A DNA stretch of 64,000 nt, from assembly GCF_965118895.1 (NCBI RefSeq), contig NZ_CBCPJJ010000009.1, positions 310,001 to 374,000 of the forward strand, read 5' to 3'. A program made the position numbers and the translations under genes. Each line of letters starts with the position of its first letter. The stretch's first letter is position 1. Below are positions 26,502 through 35,664 of the stretch, piece after piece. The DNA is from Rahnella inusitata_A (GTDB lineage: Bacteria; Pseudomonadota; Gammaproteobacteria; Enterobacterales; Enterobacteriaceae). The notes beneath the pieces are model-generated. The model ran no database searches and was not told the DNA's origin. It was given only the letters and a program-made list of their open reading frames with translations.

Positions 26502-26978
26502 ATGCTCTCACTAAAACAAATCAATCATCGACATCTGCGCTTCCCGGCATGGCTTGGGATCCTGGCGATACTGATGTTGTTTATTGCACCGGTGGTTTCC
26601 AAATCACTGGTGGCTGAGGGTGCGCAGCATGTGATGATGTCCGGCATGGTGATGTCCAATATGGACATGCCTGAGAGTGAAATGGCTGGCATGGATATGT
26701 CAGACCATGAAGCCTCTGCGACACATTGCCAGAAGCCAACCTGCCATTCGGCACCGCAGGACATCGCTAAAATGATGATGTTCGGTGACATGAGCGATGC
26801 CGCGTGCGGTTATTGTGTGTTGCTGGTGCATTTGCCGATGCTGGATTTGCAGGCCATGCCGATGCTGTGGTCACTGGATTTCGCCAGTCGCGCGCCTCCG
26901 TGTAAAGATATTCAACGTCTTATCCCATCGCGATTCTTCACTGATTCCCAGCCGCGCGCGCCCCCTGTCTTTTCCTGA
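26502..26978 (+). CDS. Met/His-rich DUF2946-type membrane protein
   Basis: This is a 158-residue protein with an N-terminal hydrophobic segment (about 15-33) and a stretch at 42-75 packed with Met, His and acidic residues (for example Met-Asp-Met-Pro, Met-Asp-Met-Ser-Asp-His). A Cys-Gly-Tyr-Cys motif follows near 105. These match DUF2946 proteins, which often sit beside copper or TonB-type genes. I infer copper or similar metal binding at the outer face of the inner membrane. No good ribosome-binding site precedes the ATG. The next gene shares the same Met/His motif. Confidence 0.7.
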   Translation: MLSLKQINHRHLRFPAWLGILAILMLFIAPVVSKSLVAEGAQHVMMSGMVMSNMDMPESEMAGMDMSDHEASATHCQKPTCHSAPQDIAKMMMFGDMSDAACGYCVLLVHLPMLDLQAMPMLWSLDFASRAPPCKDIQRLIPSRFFTDSQPRAPPVFS

Positions 26979-27074
26979 ATATTATTTTCTCCCATTAAAA
27001 AAACATCGTCATAACGGCGCTTAATCCGCGTAGCCGTTGTGCATTTGCTATGGAAAATTCAGGAAATTTTATTG

Positions 27075-28532
27075 ATGAGCCAACCTGCTGTTTCACACAA
27101 AATGACGGTCAAAGCCGCATCCCTTGCGCTGCTTAAGCGCATCCACTTTTATATTGGCCTGTTTGTCGGTCCGTTTATTTTTATCGCCGCGCTGACTGGC
27201 ACGCTGTACGTCCTCACGCCACAGTTTGAAAATTATCTCTACGCCGATGCGTTGTTCACATCATCGAAAGGCGAGGCGCAGCCGTTGTCGCGCCAGATTG
27301 ATGCTGCCGTCAACGTGGCGGGCGCGAACCCGAAAATTTACGCCGTCCGCCCCGCGCCGCAGCCCGGTGACACGACGCGGGTGATGTTTTCCGATCCGCA
27401 ATTAGGTGCTTCTAAAAGCCGTGCGATCTTCATTGACCCGGCCACGCTGGCGGTAAAAGGGGATATGACGGTGTACGGCACCAGCGGGATTTTGCCGTTT
27501 CGAACGTGGCTGGATGATTTGCATCGTGGCCTGCTGCTGGGAGATCCAGGGCGGATTTACAGCGAACTGGCGGCATCCTGGCTTTGGGTTGCCGCGCTGG
27601 GTGGCGTTGTTCTGTGGCTGACCGGGCGCCGAAAAAACCGCATGCCGCGTAAGCTCAGCGAAAAAGTCGAAAAACAGCAACGCAGTCGCCGCTGGCACAG
27701 CACCATCGGACTGGCGCTGATGGCCGGGCTATTGTTCTTCTCTGCCACCGGTCTGACGTGGTCACAGTGGGCGGGGGACAACATTGGCGTGCTGCGCGCT
27801 TACATGGGCTGGCTGACCCCTGCGGTGAACACCAATCTGGATGCGCAAGTGGCGGCGGCACCTGCGGACGAACACGCAGAGCATCACGCTGCGACGGCAG
27901 ACATGCCTGATATGCCGGGCATGGATATGTCCGCGCATACAATGCACGAGCAACCGAAAGCCATGCCGGTCATGACGCACACTTTTGACTCGGTCGTTGC
28001 GGCCGCGCGAGCATCCGGGATTGAGGCGAATAAAATCGAAATACGCCCGGCATATACGGCTGATAAAGCCTGGACGGTAACCGAGGTGGATCGCAGCTGG
28101 CCGACGCAGGTCGATGCAGTGTCAGTCGATCCGACAACAATGCGGATTGTTGATCACGTCTATTTTGCTGATTTTCCGCTGCTGGCTAAACTCACTCGTT
28201 GGGGTGTCGATGCTCACATGGGCATTCTGTTTGGCCTGTGGAATCAGGTGATTCTGGCGGTGTTTGGCATCGGTCTTTGCGTGATGATTGTCTGGGGATA
28301 TCGTCTGTGGTGGTTACGCAGAAGCGTCATCAGCGACGGGGTTAATCCGGCGGTCACGTTGATGCAGACGTGGAAATCCGTGCCTTTACGCCTGCAATGT
28401 CCGATATTTGTGGTCACACTGGCGCTGGCGATTTCCCTGCCGGTGATGGGCGTCAGTCTGGTGATTTTTCTGCTGATTGATATTGCTCGCTGGCTACGTT
28501 CTCAGCGTGCGTTGCAGACGGCCCGCACCTAA
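27075..28532 (+). CDS. PepSY-domain membrane protein (PiuB-like)
   Basis: This is 485 residues from the ATG at 27075, which has AGGAAA ahead. Four membrane segments are seen: near 24-46, about 170-190, 220-240 and around 400, plus one near the C-terminus. PepSY-type periplasmic regions lie between them, and the motif Asp-Asp-Leu-His-Arg is near 140. A Met/His-rich insert (about 275-300, including Met-Pro-Gly-Met-Asp-Met-Ser) resembles that of the gene before it. Such proteins are linked to metal or siderophore handling, with ferric-reductase activity suggested in some. Joint copper or iron work with the neighbour is inferred. Confidence 0.8.
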   Translation: MSQPAVSHKMTVKAASLALLKRIHFYIGLFVGPFIFIAALTGTLYVLTPQFENYLYADALFTSSKGEAQPLSRQIDAAVNVAGANPKIYAVRPAPQPGDTTRVMFSDPQLGASKSRAIFIDPATLAVKGDMTVYGTSGILPFRTWLDDLHRGLLLGDPGRIYSELAASWLWVAALGGVVLWLTGRRKNRMPRKLSEKVEKQQRSRRWHSTIGLALMAGLLFFSATGLTWSQWAGDNIGVLRAYMGWLTPAVNTNLDAQVAAAPADEHAEHHAATADMPDMPGMDMSAHTMHEQPKAMPVMTHTFDSVVAAARASGIEANKIEIRPAYTADKAWTVTEVDRSWPTQVDAVSVDPTTMRIVDHVYFADFPLLAKLTRWGVDAHMGILFGLWNQVILAVFGIGLCVMIVWGYRLWWLRRSVISDGVNPAVTLMQTWKSVPLRLQCPIFVVTLALAISLPVMGVSLVIFLLIDIARWLRSQRALQTART

Positions 28533-28552
28533 AATTCACCTTAACCTGCCTG

Positions 28553-28583
28553 ACCGGTGGCTCACTCTGCCTGCGCCGCCGGT
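28553..28583 (+). terminator. Weak terminator after the PepSY gene
   Basis: A 9-bp stem (ACCGGTGGC with GCCGCCGGT, one G-U pair) with a 13-base loop and only a short T-tract. Confidence 0.5.
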
Positions 28584-28816
28584 TTTACTGTCCTTTCTCT
28601 GAATCTGACTGTCTCACTTTTACTTATCACCCTGATAAACAAACTTTTTTATAATTATTATAATTATCCATTTATTTAAATTATCTCGCTATTATTAACG
28701 CCCCTCACAAATCTCTAGTAGTCTTATTTCTGCATCAGAAAAGTCCTAAGTCTGTCTTTGTTTTATTCAATATTTCCTTTGAAAATTAATGTATTACTTT
28801 TTGTAGGGGTTAGTTC

Positions 28817-30153
28817 ATGGCTATTGAATCAGATGATCACAAAGTAGGGTTAATCCCGGTCACCTGATGGTGTCCGGCAATATCATGGGGTCAGGGGTTT
28901 TCCTCCTGCCCGCAAACCTGGCCTCTACCGGCGGGGTCGCCATTTACGGCTGGCTGGTCACCATTATCGGCGCGATGGCGTTGTCGATGGTGTACGCCAA
29001 AATGTCCTCACTCGATGACAGCGCGGGCGGTTCGTACGCCTATGCGCGAAGAGCATTTGGCCCGTATCTGGGCTATCAGACAAACCTGCTTTACTGGCTG
29101 GCCTGCTGGGTCGGCAACATCGCAATGGTAGTGATCGGCGTCGGTTATCTCAGTTACTTCTTCCCTATTTTAAAAGAACCGCTGGTACTGACCTTCACCT
29201 GCGTCGCGGTGTTGTGGCTGTTCGTCATCCTGAACATTGTCGGGGCGAAGATGATCACCCGCGTCCAGGCCGTCGCAACGGTGCTGGCGCTGATCCCAAT
29301 TCTGGCGATCGCCATCTTTGGCTGGTTCTGGTTCAAAAGTGATACCTACATGGAGGCCTGGAACGTCAGTGGGAAAGGCACCTTCGGCGCGATCCAAAGT
29401 ACGCTGAGCGTAACGCTGTGGTCATTCATCGGCGTAGAGAGCGCCTCGGTTGCCGCTGCGGTGGTGAAGAATCCGAAGCGCAACGTACCGATCGCCACTA
29501 TCGGCGGCGTGCTGATCGCCGCCGTGTGTTATGTGCTTTCTACCACCGCCATCATGGGGATGATCCCGAATGCCGCGCTGCGCCTTTCTACCTCTCCGTT
29601 TGGTGATGCCGCAAGGATGGCGATGGGCGATACGGCGGGGGCGATAGTGACTTTCTGCGCCGCAGCCGGTTGTCTCGGTTCGCTCGGCGGCTGGACGTTA
29701 CTGGCCAGCCAGACGGCGAAAGCGGCGGCCGATGATGGTTTGTTCCCGCCAATATTTGCCAAGGTCAACAAAGAAGGCGTGCCGGTTAAAGGGCTTATCG
29801 TGCTCGGCATTCTGATGACCATCTTCCAGATTTCCACCATATCTCCCGACGCCACCGCGCAGTTCGCGCTGGTCTCGTCGGTCTCGGTGATTTTCACCTT
29901 AGTGCCATACCTTTACACCTGCGCCGCGCTGATGCTGGTCGGTCACGGGCATCTGGGGAACCGCACCGGGATGTACAGCTTTGTCACGTTGATCGCCTTT
30001 GTCTACTGCATCTGGGCCGTGGTCGGTTCCGGCGCTGAAGAGGTGATGTGGTCATTCATCGCGCTGATGGTGATTACCGCCATGTACAGCTTCAACTATA
30101 ACCGTCGTCATAAAAATCCGTACCCGTTGGGTAAACCGCTTGAACTGGACTGA
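28817..30153 (+). pseudogene. adiC: adiC, arginine/agmatine antiporter, with a frameshift at codon 17
   Basis: AdiC swaps outside arginine for inside agmatine in acid resistance. From the ATG at 28817 (with AGGGG) the first 16 residues match E. coli AdiC, then TGA stops the frame at 28865. The rest, from ATG 28867 to 30153 (428 residues), matches from Met18 on in another frame. One missing C in the ACC-CTG junction explains it. The stop and the second ATG overlap as TGATG, so restart is possible. A product from 28867 would lack the first half of helix 1 but keep the Gly-Ser-Gly substrate motif. A sequencing error in a short C-run is an equal possibility. Confidence 0.85.
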
Positions 30154-30201
30154 CCGTTTTAACTCCCAGATATTTTGAATTCAAGACGAAAAGGAAAGGT
30201 T

Positions 30202-32508
30202 ATGATCGATTTAAGTCGCCATAAAAAACGTAAAGTGCTGGTTGTCGACAGCAATATTACGGATGTGAATACCGCCAACGGGCGTGCCGTACGGGAGCTG
30301 ATTGAAGCGCTCGAAGATACCAATCTGACGGTGATCCCGGCGGTCACCTTCGAAGACGGCATTGCGACCATCACATCTGATGCCTCCATCTGCTGCGTCT
30401 TTGTCGACTGGACCTCCGGTGGCAACGACAGCGCTTCGCACAGTCAGGCATTTACGCTGTTGCAGGAGATCCGCCGCCGCAATAAAGGCGTGCCGGTCCT
30501 GCTGATGGCTGAACACTCCTTTATCGACACGCTCACGCTCGACACCATGAAAATGGTCAACGAATTCGTCTGGATGCATGAAGATACCGCCGAATTTATC
30601 GCAGCGCGCTCTGTCGCACTGATAGACAAATATTACGATCAGCTGCTGCCGCCGTTCACCAAGGCACTGTTCAATTACACCAAATATTCACCGGAATATT
30701 CATGGGCAGCACCCGGTCATCAGGGGGGTGTTGCATTCACCAAAACGGCGGTAGGACGTGAGTTTCTCGATTTCTTCGGTGAAAATCTCTTTCGCACCGA
30801 CACCGGCATCGAGCGCGGTGCGCTGGGCTCGTTGCTCGATCACAGCGGACCGATTAAAGAGTCCGAAACTTACGCTGCACGGGTCTTCGGCTCACATCAG
30901 AGTTACTCAGTGCTCAACGGCACCTCCGGCTCTAACCGCGCAATCATGACGGCCGTCGTCGGCGACGGTCAGTTCGCTCTGTGCGACCGTAACTGCCATA
31001 AATCGATCGAGCAGGGGTTAGTGATGACCGGCGGCATACCGGTCTTCTTCATCCCGACGCGCAACCGTTTTGGCATCATCGGACCGATCCCGAAATCGCA
31101 GTTTATGGCCGAGTCTATTCAGCAGAAAATCGACGAACATCCGCTGAAAAAACTCGCCTCTGACCCTAAACCCATTTACGCCGTAGTCACCAACTGTACC
31201 TACGATGGCATGTGCTATAACGCCAAACAGGCGCAGGATCTGCTGGCGAAGAGCGTCGATAATATTCACTTCGATGAAGCCTGGTACGCCTATGCGCGCT
31301 TCAATCCGTTCTACCGCGATCGTTATGCCATGCGCGGCAATCCGGCAGATCATGACCCGGAAGGCCCGACTGTTTTCGCCACGCATTCCACGCACAAGCT
31401 GCTGGCCGCGTTGTCGCAGGCTTCTTACATTCACATCCGCAACGGTAAAAAACCGGTGGAGCATTCCCGCTTCAATGAGTCCTACATGTTGCAGGCCACG
31501 ACCTCGCCGCTGTATGCCATTATTGCCGCCAATGAAGTGGGCGCGGCGATGATGGACGGCAAGCAGGGCGAATCACTGACGCAGGAAGTGATCAACGAAG
31601 CCGTTGATTTCCGCATGGCGCTTGCCAAAGTGCATGCGGCGTTTTCCGCTCAGGGCGAATGGTTCTTCTCACCGTGGAATGCGCCGGATGTGGTAGATGT
31701 GAAAACCGGTAAAAAAATTCCGTTCATTAATGCCTCCAAAGAACAACTCACTACTGACCCGAGCTGCTGGGTGCTGAGGCCGGGGGAAAGCTGGCTCGGT
31801 TTCGACCAGCTCGACGATGACTGGTGCATGCTCGACCCGATCAAGGCCGGTATTCTGGCTCCGGGTATGGGAGATGACGGTAACATGCTGGAAAACGGTA
31901 TTCCTGCGGCGATGGTCACCGCGTTCCTTTCTCAGCATGGGATCGTGCCTTCTCGTACTACCGATTTCATGGTGCTGTGCCTGTTCTCAGTCGGCGTCAC
32001 CAAAGGTAAGTGGGGGACGCTCATTAACGTGCTGCTGGAGTTCAAACAGCATTACGACGATAACAGCCCGCTGACGCTGTGCCTGCCGGATCTGGCTTCC
32101 TCAAACGCGGCTCGCTATGCCGGCATGGGGCTCAAGGATCTCTGTGACGAAATGTTCGCCTACATGAAAACCAGCCAGATGGATAAACTCCAGTCCGAGG
32201 CTTTTGGCAAAATCCCGACGCCGGTCAAACTCCCACGCGCTGCCTTCCAGGATCACATGGCCGGACGTTGTGAACACCTGACGCTGGACAAGCTGGCCGG
32301 GCGTGTCTCAGCCGTGGGGGTGATCCCTTATCCGCCGGGCATTCCTATCGTCATGCCGGGTGAAAGCTTTGGTGCCAAAAACGATCCGTGGCTCAGCTAT
32401 ATCCGCAGCATTGCGCAGTGGGGAGAGAAATTCCCCGGCTTCGAAAAAGAGCTCGAAGGCGCAGAGTTCAAGGACGGGCAATATCACATCTGGGTCCTGA
32501 AAAACTAG
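30202..32508 (+). CDS. adiA: Acid-inducible arginine decarboxylase (AdiA type)
   Basis: This PLP enzyme turns arginine into agmatine, using up a cytoplasmic proton; with AdiC it forms the arginine-dependent acid-resistance system. The 768-residue protein (E. coli AdiA 755) has an N-terminal receiver-like wing domain, the PLP domain with Ala-Pro-Gly-His-Gln-Gly-Gly and the PLP-binding Lys399 in His-Ser-Thr-His-Lys, and a C-terminal domain with Pro-Tyr-Pro-Pro-Gly-Ile-Pro. The ATG at 30202 has AAGGAAAGG. It is 48 bases after adiC, likely one transcript. E. coli adiY, the regulator, is not here. The first 10-15 residues are longer than in E. coli. Confidence 0.93.
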   Translation: MIDLSRHKKRKVLVVDSNITDVNTANGRAVRELIEALEDTNLTVIPAVTFEDGIATITSDASICCVFVDWTSGGNDSASHSQAFTLLQEIRRRNKGVPVLLMAEHSFIDTLTLDTMKMVNEFVWMHEDTAEFIAARSVALIDKYYDQLLPPFTKALFNYTKYSPEYSWAAPGHQGGVAFTKTAVGREFLDFFGENLFRTDTGIERGALGSLLDHSGPIKESETYAARVFGSHQSYSVLNGTSGSNRAIMTAVVGDGQFALCDRNCHKSIEQGLVMTGGIPVFFIPTRNRFGIIGPIPKSQFMAESIQQKIDEHPLKKLASDPKPIYAVVTNCTYDGMCYNAKQAQDLLAKSVDNIHFDEAWYAYARFNPFYRDRYAMRGNPADHDPEGPTVFATHSTHKLLAALSQASYIHIRNGKKPVEHSRFNESYMLQATTSPLYAIIAANEVGAAMMDGKQGESLTQEVINEAVDFRMALAKVHAAFSAQGEWFFSPWNAPDVVDVKTGKKIPFINASKEQLTTDPSCWVLRPGESWLGFDQLDDDWCMLDPIKAGILAPGMGDDGNMLENGIPAAMVTAFLSQHGIVPSRTTDFMVLCLFSVGVTKGKWGTLINVLLEFKQHYDDNSPLTLCLPDLASSNAARYAGMGLKDLCDEMFAYMKTSQMDKLQSEAFGKIPTPVKLPRAAFQDHMAGRCEHLTLDKLAGRVSAVGVIPYPPGIPIVMPGESFGAKNDPWLSYIRSIAQWGEKFPGFEKELEGAEFKDGQYHIWVLKN

Positions 32509-32593
32509 CGGCGAGTCTACCCCTCGTTTTGCGGTTTGCAAGATGACAGAGAGGACAAATGAATGGGTTGCGGCACATCTCGCAATCTGCTGA

Positions 32594-32622
32594 CGGGGCT
32601 CTGTATGAGCCTCGTTTTTTTT
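32594..32622 (+). terminator. Terminator of the adi genes
   Basis: An 8-bp stem (CGGGGCTC with GAGCCTCG, one G-U pair), five-base loop and eight T. Confidence 0.85.
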
Positions 32623-32721
32623 GCGTGATATCGCGGGAAGTGAGTAATTGCGCTGGCAGAGGGAAATTTCTTCGGGTAACGTCAGCGCATCAGATAACCG
32701 GCTTATTAATGCAGAAAACTT

Positions 32722-33849
32722 ATGTTAAAAACAGTCACTGGCACATTACTTAAACCTTTCTTACGCGATCGATTTCTGCATCTTTTAGTGCTGCTTGGCA
32801 TTGTGCTGACCTGCTTTCAGCCTGCCAAAATTGTGCAGTTTCCGCAGTTTGTTGACTGGGACACCATCGTTACGCTGTTAGGTCTGCTGATGCTGACCAA
32901 AGGTGTGGAAGTCAGCGGCTATTTCGATTTTGTTGGACGTAAGATGATTAACGCCATCGATAATGAACGCTGGCTGGCGCTGTTTCTGGTGATGGCGGCG
33001 GCGGTGCTTTCTACCTTTATGACCAACGATGTGGCGTTATTTATCGTTATCCCGCTGACCATTACGCTGAAAAAACTGACGTCGCTGCCGGTCACCCGGC
33101 TCATCATTTTCGAAGCGCTGGCGGTAAATGCCGGATCTCTGCTGACGCCGATAGGGAATCCGCAAAATATCCTGTTATGGAATAAGTCAGGTCTGTCGTT
33201 CCTGCATTTTATTGCTCAGATGGCACCGCTTGCCATAATTACGCTGGCCGCACTGCTGCTGGTCACCTGGTTCTGCTTTCCATCTCACAGCCTGAAAAAG
33301 CTGGAGAGTAACGAAGGTTATCCGTTCCAGAAACGTCTGCTGTTCAGCTCCGTGGCGTTGTACGTAGCGTTTATTGCCTGTGTGGATCTGGGGCTGGCAA
33401 TCTACGGCTTACTGGCGGTCATTCTGTGCTTTATCTGGCTGGCGCGGCAGGTGCTGCTGCGAATCGACTGGCCGCTGATTTTGGTCTTCATCGTGATGTT
33501 TATCGATGTGCGACTGATTGTCGGACTGGATATATTGCAACCTGCCTTTGCGCATATTGCTGCTCTGCCGGATTACGGACATTACCTGCTCAGCATCGGG
33601 CTTTCTCAGGTGATCAGTAACGTGCCCGCGACCATCCTGATGATCAACTATTTGCCTTCGGGCGCGCTGCTGGCCTACGCCGTGAATGCCGGTGGCTTTG
33701 GACTGGCGATTGGTTCGCTTGCTAACCTGATTGCTTTGCGCATGGCAAATGACAAAAAGATCTGGCTCAAATTCCACGCCTATTCATTCCCGTTCCTGCT
33801 GTTTAGCGGGCTGGCAGGCTGGTTTCTGTTACCTCTGGTGGCGGGTTAA
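32722..33849 (+). CDS. ArsB/NhaD-superfamily ion transporter (YbiR-like)
   Basis: This is a 375-residue inner-membrane protein with about ten hydrophobic segments. The motif Asn-Ala-Gly-Ser-Leu-Leu-Thr-Pro-Ile-Gly-Asn-Pro-Gln-Asn-Ile near 140-154 is typical of the ion-transporter superfamily with ArsB, NhaD and citrate carriers. It resembles E. coli YbiR; the substrate is unknown. The ribosome-binding site is weak. A rhodanese gene follows 50 bases later and could share its transcript, which would hint at a sulfur or arsenic oxyanion, but that is a guess. Confidence 0.75.
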   Translation: MLKTVTGTLLKPFLRDRFLHLLVLLGIVLTCFQPAKIVQFPQFVDWDTIVTLLGLLMLTKGVEVSGYFDFVGRKMINAIDNERWLALFLVMAAAVLSTFMTNDVALFIVIPLTITLKKLTSLPVTRLIIFEALAVNAGSLLTPIGNPQNILLWNKSGLSFLHFIAQMAPLAIITLAALLLVTWFCFPSHSLKKLESNEGYPFQKRLLFSSVALYVAFIACVDLGLAIYGLLAVILCFIWLARQVLLRIDWPLILVFIVMFIDVRLIVGLDILQPAFAHIAALPDYGHYLLSIGLSQVISNVPATILMINYLPSGALLAYAVNAGGFGLAIGSLANLIALRMANDKKIWLKFHAYSFPFLLFSGLAGWFLLPLVAG

Positions 33850-33899
33850 TACCCATAGCAGCACTGTTTCCCCCTCATATAGATTTCACAGGAGAAGTT

Positions 33900-34355
33900 A
33901 TGTCGCACTCATCTTATGTTCTGGCTTTCGCACCGCCGTCCCCTGACGTCAGCGCCGCGTATTTACACTCGAAACTGAGCTTTTATACCGATGCGGCCGA
34001 CGTGGCGGCAGATTTGCAGAACGGCGTTACCAGCATTGTGATTATTGATACCCGTTCTGCTGAATATTATGTGCGCGGGCATGTGCCGGGCGCGGTAAGT
34101 TTTCCGCACAAACTGATGACGGCAGAAAGTACGCGGGAGCTGAGCAAAGATGTCGTTTACGTGACGTACTGTGATGGGATTGGCTGTAACGGCTCGACGC
34201 AGGGTGCATACAAGCTGGCAAAGCTGGGATTTCATGTGAAGGAAATGATTGGCGGACTGGATTTTTGGATCCGCGATCAACATCCGCTGGCAATGGGCGA
34301 AGAACGGGGAAACTATTCCCTGAGCCTCGCCCCTGAGAATTGCGGCTGTGCCTGA
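33900..34355 (+). CDS. Single-domain rhodanese
   Basis: This is a 151-residue cytoplasmic protein with one rhodanese domain. The Asp-Thr-Arg-Ser-Ala-Glu-Tyr-Tyr and Gly-His-Val-Pro-Gly-Ala motifs are at about 50-67. The active-site loop reads Tyr-Cys-Asp-Gly-Ile-Gly-Cys-Asn-Gly-Ser, longer than the usual six-residue Cys loop and with two Cys. Family members pass sulfane sulfur to thiol acceptors. The ATG has GGAGAAG. The last three residues include Cys-Gly-Cys. It faces flk nine bases away. Confidence 0.85.
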   Translation: MSHSSYVLAFAPPSPDVSAAYLHSKLSFYTDAADVAADLQNGVTSIVIIDTRSAEYYVRGHVPGAVSFPHKLMTAESTRELSKDVVYVTYCDGIGCNGSTQGAYKLAKLGFHVKEMIGGLDFWIRDQHPLAMGEERGNYSLSLAPENCGCA

Positions 34356-34363
34356 ATCTGGCC

Positions 34364-35413
34364 TTAAAACAGCGCCCAAAGCAGTAGCACGACCACCACA
34401 AAGGCGATAAACAGCAGCGGTTTTCCGCCGAGCGCCTGCATAGACGGTGGCAGCATCGCGACAAACGGATTCATGATTGGCTGCGGATCCGTACGCGTTG
34501 TGGTGGAGAAGTGGTCATCAATTTCTTCGCTGCGTGGTGTGCGGTCCACACGCTGGCTGAACAATACGCCAATCAGGTCATTCACCTGCACCGGCGTCAG
34601 CGGCGTGGATAAAGTGGCACTGAAACGGTTTTCCACATACTCGGTCAGCTGACGGATTTCCTGCGTACTGGCAGGCTGTTTAAGCACGCTCAGCAGGGTG
34701 GTCAGCGTCGGTGGGGTGGTCTGCTGGCTGAGTGAGGCTTTTACCTGCATAAACTGGCTGAGTAACTGGAAGTGTTTCGCCGGAATAGAATCACCGACCT
34801 TAACGCCCACCAGAGTAAACAACTCCTGCCACACTTTGACCGGTGCTTCGCCAGTGGCTGCGCTGAGACGCGTAACCAGCTGTTGCAGGTTGTTGTGCTC
34901 GGCAGGCAGCAAAGGGCGATCGGTTACCGGTGTCTGCTGCGGCAGCGGGATATTCATCTGGCGCGTCTGGATCAAGTCCAGTACCTGTTGCAGCTGCGGG
35001 TGAGTCAGCTGGCTCAGGACGGTATGACCAAAATTCTGGCGGATAAAGTCGCTCACGGCCTGGCGGTTATTGCCCTGTGGCAACAGTTCGGTTAGCTGCA
35101 ACATCAGCTGGCGCGAGGCATGGCTATCCTGCGCCTGCGTCAGTTTCCCCTGTAGCAGGGTCTGCGCCTGAGGAAATTGCGATGACGTGATTTCTGCACC
35201 GTGGGGCAAAGAAAGATCGTGGCGCAGGTTGGCCCAGATCTCCGCAGATTTTATCGGGGTCAGCGCCATCAGTTTGACGATCAGCTTCTCCAGCGTGGTT
35301 CGCTGCGCCGGGGTTAACGGCAGTTCGCCACCCGGTTGAGCAGGAACGGTCTGACCCTGGGGCTGTGTTCTGTTGTCGCCAACCGGCATGCCCGGGCCGC
35401 TCAAAGGTTGCAT
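34364..35413 (-). CDS. flk: Flk, flagellar hook-basal body checkpoint protein
   Basis: Flk blocks early secretion of flagellar substrates such as FlgM until the rings are complete, acting from the inner membrane. The 349 residues are near E. coli Flk (331). The body is Gln- and Leu-rich and helical, and one C-terminal membrane anchor covers the last 20 or so residues, ending Trp-Ala-Leu-Phe. The place next to pdxB matches E. coli. It implies a flagellated strain. Confidence 0.9.
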   Translation of the reverse strand: MQPLSGPGMPVGDNRTQPQGQTVPAQPGGELPLTPAQRTTLEKLIVKLMALTPIKSAEIWANLRHDLSLPHGAEITSSQFPQAQTLLQGKLTQAQDSHASRQLMLQLTELLPQGNNRQAVSDFIRQNFGHTVLSQLTHPQLQQVLDLIQTRQMNIPLPQQTPVTDRPLLPAEHNNLQQLVTRLSAATGEAPVKVWQELFTLVGVKVGDSIPAKHFQLLSQFMQVKASLSQQTTPPTLTTLLSVLKQPASTQEIRQLTEYVENRFSATLSTPLTPVQVNDLIGVLFSQRVDRTPRSEEIDDHFSTTTRTDPQPIMNPFVAMLPPSMQALGGKPLLFIAFVVVVLLLWALF

Positions 35414-35610
35414 ATCACCGTCCTTCGCTGGAAATTAAATCGTCGCCTGAACTTCATGAAAAGTAAAAAGCGCGGCGCAAGAGCGCAGAAGCGCCTCATC
35501 ATACCTGCAAAGTTTATTAATCGACACCGTGATTGGCAGGCGGATCCACTTTCTTAGGAATATTATTGAGTAAAACGGGCGTTAAAAACGTCAGACAGGG
35601 CGTAAAAGCG

Positions 35611-35652
35611 AAAAAAGAGGCACTGTCCTCTCCATTTTCGAAGAGGACAGTG
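35611..35652 (-). terminator. Terminator of the DMT transporter gene
   Basis: On the reverse strand an 11-bp perfect stem (CACTGTCCTCT with its complement) has a ten-base loop. Cys-coding DNA is absent; a CC, then TCTTTTTT tract ends it. Confidence 0.85.
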
Positions 35653-35664
35653 GTTTATTTGCTC

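Noticed and set aside
32559..32753. 64-codon frame between adiA and the transporter
   Set aside because: It spans the adi terminator and the start of the next gene; no support for translation.
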